A DNA stretch of 64,000 nucleotides from the NCBI RefSeq assembly GCF_002256285.1, contig NZ_NKJE01000002.1, positions 55,567-119,566 on the forward strand, written 5' to 3'. The translations under genes and the position numbers were made by a program. This DNA comes from Flavobacterium sp. BFFFF1 (GTDB lineage Bacteria; Bacteroidota; Bacteroidia; Flavobacteriales; Flavobacteriaceae). Below, piece by piece: positions 58,470 to 64,000 of the stretch (its first letter is position 1; every line of letters starts with the position of its first letter). Below the pieces are notes generated by a model, which ran no database searches, was not told where the DNA came from, and saw only the letters and a list, made by a program, of their open reading frames with translations.

Positions 58470-61322
58470 ATGCCAAAAGACAACTCCATCAAATCCGTCC
58501 TGATAATTGGGTCCGGTCCCATCGTCATCGGGCAGGCCTGCGAATTCGATTATGCGGGATCACAATCCGCACGCTCCATCCGCGAAGAAGGGATAGAAGT
58601 CATCCTGATCAATTCGAATCCGGCAACCATCATGACCGACCCTTCCATGGCCGATCACGTTTACCTGCTGCCGCTGACCACCAAATCCATCGTCCAGATT
58701 CTGAAAGAGCATCCGCAAATAGACGCTGTTTTACCAACGATGGGAGGGCAAACCGCCCTGAACCTTTGTCTTGAAGCTGATGAAAAGGGAATTTGGGAAG
58801 ACTTCGGCATCAGGCTTATCGGTGTGGACATCAACGCCATCAATATTACGGAAGACCGCGAACAGTTTAAACAGCTGCTCGAACGCATCAACGTACCCAC
58901 CGCGCCCGCAAAGACAGCAACCTCCTTTCTGAAAGGAAAAGAGATCGCGCAGGAATTCGGTTTTCCACTCGTCATCCGCCCATCGTTTACACTCGGCGGA
59001 ACCGGGGCCGCGTTCGTACATAGAAAAGAAGATTTTGATGATTTGCTGACACGCGGACTCGAAGCCTCTCCCATTCATGAAGTGCTGATTGACAAGGCTT
59101 TATTGGGTTGGAAAGAATATGAATTGGAATTACTCCGCGATAAGAATGACAATGTTGTAATCATCTGTTCCATTGAGAACATGGACCCGATGGGAATCCA
59201 CACCGGCGACTCGATTACCGTCGCTCCGGCGATGACGCTATCTGACACCACCTTCCAGAAGATGCGCGATATGGCCATCCTGATGATGCGTTCGATCGGG
59301 AATTTCGCAGGCGGATGTAACGTGCAGTTTGCCGTTTCACCGGATGAAAAGGAAGATATCGTGGCCATTGAAATCAACCCAAGGGTATCGAGGTCGTCAG
59401 CACTGGCGTCAAAAGCCACAGGCTATCCGATTGCAAAGATTGCGTCGAAGTTAGCGCTCGGGTATCATTTGGATGAACTCCAAAACCAAATCACCAAATC
59501 GACTTCAGCACTTTTTGAACCCACTTTGGATTACGTAATCGTCAAAATCCCACGCTGGAACTTCGATAAATTTGAAGGCGCCGACAGGACTTTGGGACTT
59601 CAGATGAAGTCAGTAGGAGAGGTGATGGGCATTGGCCGATCGTTTCAGGAAGCGCTGCACAAGGCCACACAATCGCTTGAGATCAAAAGGAACGGAATCG
59701 GTGCCGATGGAAAAGGCTATAAGAACTACGAACAGATTATCGAAAAACTGACTTTCGCCAGCTGGGACCGTGTGTTTGTAATTTACGATGCCATTGCCAT
59801 GGGTATTCCGCTGAGCCGCATCCACGAAATCACCAAAATTGATATGTGGTTCCTAAAGCAATACGAAGAACTGCATTTGCTCGAAAGAGAAATCGCCACT
59901 TATAAAATTGATACGCTTCCTAAAGAATTGTTGCTCGAAGCCAAACAGAAAGGCTACGGGGACCGCCAGATCGCACACATGATGGGCTGCCTCGAAAGCC
60001 AGGTGTATAAACTGCGTGAGGAAATGGGCGTGAACCGCGTGTACAAACTCGTGGATACCTGTGCTGCAGAATTTAAAGCGCAGACCCCATATTATTACTC
60101 CACTTTTGAAGCAGAAATCGAAACTGCTGACGGGAAGAGATACGTTTCCAATGAAAGCATCGTTTCCGACCGGAAGAAAGTCGTCGTATTAGGATCAGGG
60201 CCAAACCGCATCGGGCAGGGCATCGAATTTGACTATTCCTGCGTACACGGCGTATTGGCAGCAAAAGAATGCGGTTACGAAACCATCATGATCAATTGCA
60301 ACCCTGAAACCGTTTCCACCGATTTTGATACCGCCGATAAATTGTACTTCGAACCGGTTTTCTGGGAACACATTTACGATATCATCCGTCATGAAAAACC
60401 AGAAGGCGTTGTCGTTCAGCTTGGCGGACAGACCGCGCTGAAGCTTGCTGAAAAGTTATCCAAATACGGTATAAAGATTCTCGGAACCTCGTTCGATGCA
60501 CTGGATCTCGCGGAAGACCGCGGACGTTTTTCAGAGTTGTTAACCGAATTAAAGATTCCGTTCCCGCAGTTTGGTGTCGCTGAAAATGCCGATCAGGCTT
60601 CGGCGCTGGCTGATGTGCTTGATTTTCCATTGCTCGTACGCCCTTCCTATGTATTGGGAGGCCAGGGGATGAAAATCGTCATCAACAAACAGGAACTTGA
60701 GGAACATGTGATCGATCTGCTGAAAAATATTCCCGGAAATAAATTACTCCTCGATCATTACCTTGATGGCGCGATCGAAGCGGAAGCCGATGCGATCTGC
60801 GATGGTGAGAACGTCTACATCATCGGCATCATGGAACATATCGAACCCTGCGGCATCCACTCGGGTGATTCGAATGCGACCTTGCCACCATTCAATCTCG
60901 GCGAATTCGTCATGCAGCAGATCAAGGACCATACGAAGAAAATCGCTTTGGCGCTAAGGACGGTCGGTTTGATCAACATCCAATTTGCTATCAAAGACGA
61001 TACGGTGTACATCATTGAAGCCAATCCGAGGGCGTCCCGTACGGTTCCATTCATTGCAAAAGCATATGGTGAACCTTATGTAAACTACGCTACCAAAGTG
61101 ATGCTGGGTGTGAATAAAGTCACAGATTTTACCTTTAATCCACAATTGAAAGGCTTCGCGATCAAACAGCCGGTGTTTTCTTTTAGCAAATTCCCGAATG
61201 TAAACAAAGCACTCGGGCCCGAAATGAAATCTACCGGAGAAAGCATTTTGTTTATCGACGATTTGAAGGACGACCAGTTCTACGAATTGTACTCAAGAAG
61301 GAAGATGTACTTGTCAAGATAA
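58470..61322 (+). CDS. carB: Carbamoyl-phosphate synthase large subunit
   Basis: 950 residues, slightly shorter than the usual 1050-1070 because the allosteric C-terminal domain is absent or reduced. Two ATP-grasp halves: SGPIVIGQACEFDYAGSQ and later GSGPNRIGQGIEFDYSC, each with the NPRVSRSSAL/NPRASRTVPF signature. Makes carbamoyl phosphate from glutamine-derived ammonia, bicarbonate and two ATP for arginine and pyrimidines. carA is not in the window. Preceded by the lipoprotein gene on the same strand. Confidence 0.95.
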   Translation: MPKDNSIKSVLIIGSGPIVIGQACEFDYAGSQSARSIREEGIEVILINSNPATIMTDPSMADHVYLLPLTTKSIVQILKEHPQIDAVLPTMGGQTALNLCLEADEKGIWEDFGIRLIGVDINAINITEDREQFKQLLERINVPTAPAKTATSFLKGKEIAQEFGFPLVIRPSFTLGGTGAAFVHRKEDFDDLLTRGLEASPIHEVLIDKALLGWKEYELELLRDKNDNVVIICSIENMDPMGIHTGDSITVAPAMTLSDTTFQKMRDMAILMMRSIGNFAGGCNVQFAVSPDEKEDIVAIEINPRVSRSSALASKATGYPIAKIASKLALGYHLDELQNQITKSTSALFEPTLDYVIVKIPRWNFDKFEGADRTLGLQMKSVGEVMGIGRSFQEALHKATQSLEIKRNGIGADGKGYKNYEQIIEKLTFASWDRVFVIYDAIAMGIPLSRIHEITKIDMWFLKQYEELHLLEREIATYKIDTLPKELLLEAKQKGYGDRQIAHMMGCLESQVYKLREEMGVNRVYKLVDTCAAEFKAQTPYYYSTFEAEIETADGKRYVSNESIVSDRKKVVVLGSGPNRIGQGIEFDYSCVHGVLAAKECGYETIMINCNPETVSTDFDTADKLYFEPVFWEHIYDIIRHEKPEGVVVQLGGQTALKLAEKLSKYGIKILGTSFDALDLAEDRGRFSELLTELKIPFPQFGVAENADQASALADVLDFPLLVRPSYVLGGQGMKIVINKQELEEHVIDLLKNIPGNKLLLDHYLDGAIEAEADAICDGENVYIIGIMEHIEPCGIHSGDSNATLPPFNLGEFVMQQIKDHTKKIALALRTVGLINIQFAIKDDTVYIIEANPRASRTVPFIAKAYGEPYVNYATKVMLGVNKVTDFTFNPQLKGFAIKQPVFSFSKFPNVNKALGPEMKSTGESILFIDDLKDDQFYELYSRRKMYLSR

Positions 61323-61342
61323 TCTTCCGCATTCATAAAATG

Positions 61343-61374
61343 AAAATCCCTTCAGTGATGAGGGGATTTTTTTG
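61343..61374 (+). terminator. Terminator after carB
   Basis: AAAATCCC and GGGATTTT arms around a TTCAGTGATGAG loop, with seven further T's. Confidence 0.75.
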
Positions 61375-61540
61375 TATCAGGTCCAAAGTTAATTCGGATG
61401 CGCAATGCAAAGGATATGGACGATGCTGATCCCAAAGCGTAAATCGGCCCATTATCCGCACCACGTGCAGTCACAAAAATGCATATGAAACATCACGTCA
61501 ATAAAAGATGCGGTCCATGTAGGATCAACACAAATTTCAA

Positions 61541-61906
61541 TCAGGATTCGGGTCGTACAATATTGAGAAAATCGTTAAATCGAGCAAGCTCCCCGTCACT
61601 TCCGAATAAACGCAATTTACCTAAGAAATACTCCTGCATTGCGTCATCTCTATTCCTGATGATGTTCATAAAATCCTCATGATTGATCGCAATGGTACAA
61701 TTGGCATGGTCAACAGTGCCGCGCAGGCAGGTAGGGGGGTAGGATACGCAGTCAAGAGTCCATTCGCCACCAGATTGACTGTAATCATCATGTATGTTAA
61801 GTTGATAGACGCCGCCTAATTCGTTCGCTTTATCTGGAAACTGTGCTAAATGCTCAGGAATGATGATGTCAAAAATGGTTGCCGCGTCTTGTGGAGTTAC
61901 TGCCAT
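61541..61906 (-). CDS. SCP2-like sterol-carrier domain protein
   Basis: 121 residues. The pattern (helix, then GGVYQLNIHD, GGEWTLDC, CTIAINHEDFMNIIRNRDDAMQEYFLGKLRLFGSDGELARFNDF) fits the SCP2 fold, including the DDAMQEYFLGKLRLFG core seen in such lipid-binding proteins. Ligand unknown. There is no signal peptide. Upstream of carB's terminator region lies 170 bases without a supported gene. Confidence 0.75.
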   Translation of the reverse strand: MAVTPQDAATIFDIIIPEHLAQFPDKANELGGVYQLNIHDDYSQSGGEWTLDCVSYPPTCLRGTVDHANCTIAINHEDFMNIIRNRDDAMQEYFLGKLRLFGSDGELARFNDFLNIVRPES

Positions 61907-61994
61907 ATCTTTAAAGATTTTGTTTTTCCAAAAATAAAGAATTTTATTACATATTGTAATAGCCTGTTTTTATTTTTTTTCCGACTTTCAGCAG

Positions 61995-62462
61995 CTACTT
62001 CGCCTCGTGCAGGCAGGCCAGCATCGACCGGAATTCGTCGTAGTACTCCAGATGCACCAAAACGCCCACGCCGCCAAGATTGAATTCAACAATCTCGTAT
62101 TTCGAAAGGGTGTCATACAGGTCATCAGTCAGGGCAATGCTCCCCGACAGCGCATACCCACCGCCCGGCAGGTCTTCGCACAAAAGATGGTATGCTTCGA
62201 AACCCAGAATATCATAGTTCGAAAGCCGGACATAAATACCCTTTAAGCTGTTGCATTTGGGCACATTCGTGGTGAACACGATCTTCCGCTCATCGGTGGC
62301 CTCGCCAACGCGCCGCGACAGCGCAATAAAGGCTTGCGGCGTACCGGCGCCCATCTGCATGCTGATTTCACCCTCGGACAGGTCAAACTCCTCACAGGCC
62401 TCGACCTGGCAGAAACCAGTCCATGCCATCAGCACAAACAATAGGGTAAAGGATATTTTCAT
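61995..62462 (-). CDS. Secreted protein of unknown function
   Basis: 155 residues. The signal peptide ends near WTGFCQ. The mature part has conserved-looking Cys at CEEF and LACLHE and strands YVRLSNYDILGF. No known domain. It stands alone between the SCP2-like gene and a small membrane gene. Confidence 0.65.
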   Translation of the reverse strand: MKISFTLLFVLMAWTGFCQVEACEEFDLSEGEISMQMGAGTPQAFIALSRRVGEATDERKIVFTTNVPKCNSLKGIYVRLSNYDILGFEAYHLLCEDLPGGGYALSGSIALTDDLYDTLSKYEIVEFNLGGVGVLVHLEYYDEFRSMLACLHEAK

Positions 62463-62526
62463 TTTTTAATCTAAGAGGGAATTCAGACAGTTGTAGAAGA
62501 ACTCTTCAGGCTTTGTTTTAACGGCA

Positions 62527-62787
62527 CTATTTCACTTTCCGCGCGTCCAGCTCCTTCAGGATTTCACTCTCAAGGAGTTTCGTGTCCGCCGCGTTTCGGA
62601 TTACAATAAACGCCATCATCAAAGGAAAGAACGTAAACAAACCCCAGTGCCCTTTTGCCGCGCCGTAAACGGATATCCCAAAGGCAAATCCAATCAGCAC
62701 CCCGTCGGTTATTTTCTTGTTTTTAATCGACTTTAATTTCTGCTGCAGCGCGTCGTCGCTTAAGGCAGACAGGTTTTCGTGTTTCAT
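62527..62787 (-). CDS. Small membrane protein of unknown function
   Basis: 86 residues. Two predicted helices (GVLIGFAFGISVYGAAKG and LFTFFPLMMAFIVIRNAAD) with an N-terminal helical part and a charged C-terminus. No known domain. Confidence 0.65.
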   Translation of the reverse strand: MKHENLSALSDDALQQKLKSIKNKKITDGVLIGFAFGISVYGAAKGHWGLFTFFPLMMAFIVIRNAADTKLLESEILKELDARKVK

Positions 62788-62920
62788 GGTTTATTGTTTT
62801 TGGTTTAAGCAATGGTGCAGCACCTTTTCAGGCAACGATACGGTAACAACGAAGTTATTCAAAAAAACGATTCATCTACCCGACTGCGCCATGTTCACTT
62901 CAGTATTTTTCCTGCACTGT

Positions 62921-63718
62921 TTAAGAAAACGGCGAAAAATGAACCGTGCCAAACTTCCAGTCGGTGACAAACCCAATCAGCAGCAAGAGCAGGGCAACCG
63001 CCTCCAGGCACAGCAACGCAAAAAACAAGATGATCCTGGCCACAACGCCCACCCTGGAATACGTTGCCGCAAAAGCATTGTAATATCCGTAACCCACATA
63101 CAGCACAATCAATGACGGCGTGCCGAAATCAACGATATCGGCAACCATATCGCTGTCCGTAAGCAGGTAAAGGTAAAAAACGATGTGGCCGATCGCAGAC
63201 AACGACATAATGCCGAGCAGCATCATACCCGCAATGATACAATGTTCGCTGAGGTTCAGCCGCTTTTTCCGAAACAACAGGAAACTGTTCAATGCCGCCA
63301 ACGGGACAAACAGCAATACGATAATCTTGCTTTTCTGCGACATGATGTCGTCCATCTTTCGGCTGGCAGCATCGCTAAAAGGAGCTTCCTCAAAATGCCC
63401 GCCCTGGGCAATCGCCAGTTCATGGTAGAAATGCTTCAAAAACAGGATGACTCCAAACAGGATCAGGATCAGGTAAAACACGTTGTAAAAACGCTTCCGT
63501 TTTCCCGCGATGTAATCCAATGCTGCCTTTCCGGGGCGCGTCAACGCCTGTGTCGCGGTAAACAGCATGCCCCTTTCAATGTGGAAGGTGCCGTGCAGCA
63601 CGTCGTGGAAAATGAAATGCTTAAAGGAGATGCGGTGTGTATCGGCTTTTTGCCCGCAACCCGCGCAAAATTGATCCGTTAATTCTTTGTCACAGTTCAG
63701 GCAGGTTTTGTGGGTCAT
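62921..63718 (-). CDS. DUF3667 membrane protein with zinc ribbon
   Basis: 265 residues from the ATG at 63718. The longer frame from 63790 adds a 24-residue extension with no family fit. CLNCDKELTDQFCAGCGQK at the N-terminus is a four-Cys zinc ribbon. SFKHFIFHDVLHGTFHIERGM and TRPGKAALDYIAGKRKRFYN are DUF3667 hallmarks. Several helices follow (about 80-255). Function unknown; family common in Bacteroidota. Confidence 0.85.
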   Translation of the reverse strand: MTHKTCLNCDKELTDQFCAGCGQKADTHRISFKHFIFHDVLHGTFHIERGMLFTATQALTRPGKAALDYIAGKRKRFYNVFYLILILFGVILFLKHFYHELAIAQGGHFEEAPFSDAASRKMDDIMSQKSKIIVLLFVPLAALNSFLLFRKKRLNLSEHCIIAGMMLLGIMSLSAIGHIVFYLYLLTDSDMVADIVDFGTPSLIVLYVGYGYYNAFAATYSRVGVVARIILFFALLCLEAVALLLLLIGFVTDWKFGTVHFSPFS

Positions 63719-63919
63719 CGGTGTTAAGACGGTTTTTTGTTTAGGCGGCTGCGACGAAGTTATAAAAAAAGCGCTTCCGTTGTATGCCATTCCACTTTCT
63801 TGCTGTTGGTAGAAGCGCCAACGACAAACGCTGTACCGATGGGGTGCAATAGCTTTCCACTTTGTGCATGCACGTCATCTGATGAACCCATCCCCACTTC
63901 CACTGATCACCCCATTGTT

Positions 63920-64000
63920 CCAGCGTATGGAACCAACCAGGCGGCGTAAGAGACTAACCAGCCACCGAATGGAACCAACCAGAAAACGACAGAGAACAAC
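63920..64000. repeat. 21-bp tandem repeat running off the right edge
   Basis: Full 21-bp units at 63920, 63941 and 63962 each end in AACCAG. A fourth, 63983-64000, is cut by the edge but keeps CG, AGAGA and AAC in register. ATGGAACCAACCAG repeats exactly at 63927 and 63969. The three units differ inside but align over 21 positions. On the minus strand each unit encodes seven residues starting L-V. 63719-63919 holds no gene that I can support. Confidence 0.65.

Overview
The window looks like chromosomal DNA of a Bacteroidota member, most likely Flavobacterium or a close relative. This is inferred from gene content and signals, not from a database search. The signs are: type IX secretion (T9SS) style surface proteins with SprB repeats; a TonB receptor with a carboxypeptidase-like N-terminal domain; DUF5686, DUF4290, DUF4199 and DUF3667 proteins; RNase Y beside ZapA with a 6S-like RNA between them; and promoters that fit the Bacteroidota pattern TTG-N18-20-TAnnTTTG instead of -35/-10. 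I see no CRISPR array, complete prophage, insertion sequence or rRNA operon.

Layout. 1-10.8 kb: two giant secreted proteins on the minus strand, a multidomain adhesin cut by the left edge and an 1847-residue metzincin protease with SprB repeats and a sorting tail. 11-19.9 kb: tRNA-Met and housekeeping genes (START-like protein, class IV aminotransferase, YqgE, HU, Fmt, RecQ, an ATPase, DUF493, DUF4290, MurA). 20-25 kb: DUF5686 outer-membrane protein, AroQ, a TM2 protein, a secreted unknown and a small beta-barrel. 25.3-30.6 kb: XerD, a histidine kinase with a receiver-only regulator, RNase Y, 6S-like RNA, ZapA and a coiled-coil partner. 30.8-36.4 kb: M23 peptidase, TonB receptor, EF-hand lipoprotein and a small HTH/coiled-coil regulator behind a helically phased repeat array.

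36.4-40.3 kb: a porin, imelysin and di-haem oxidase operon. 40.4-47 kb: DUF2971, an MsbA-type ABC exporter coupled to a phospho-sugar mutase, an ORF6N protein, a GT2 transferase and DUF4199. 47.1-56.7 kb: L31 type B, a GlmU-like protein, a peptide-binding lipoprotein, MtaB, GNAT, pirin, a hydrolase, a lytic transglycosylase, a short TauE-like protein and a thioredoxin-like protein. 56.8-61.3 kb: a TPR-like membrane protein, L34 (53 aa), a lipoprotein and CarB. 61.5-64 kb: an SCP2-like protein, two small unknowns and a DUF3667 protein, with a 21-bp tandem repeat running off the right edge.

The most interesting signals are these. (1) Four AACGTCA cores spaced 63, 42 and 42 bp apart, all multiples of 21 bp, directly upstream of a small HTH-coiled-coil gene. 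(2) A dispersed hairpin element in three copies with conserved ends and different loops. (3) A 7-bp satellite with a smaller inverted copy inside the 3' end of mtaB. (4) A MurA with Asp where the fosfomycin-sensitive Cys normally sits. (5) An inverted repeat over the promoter of the porin-imelysin-di-haem operon. No clear new defence or mobile system is present. The phased array with its regulator is the best candidate for an undescribed regulatory module.
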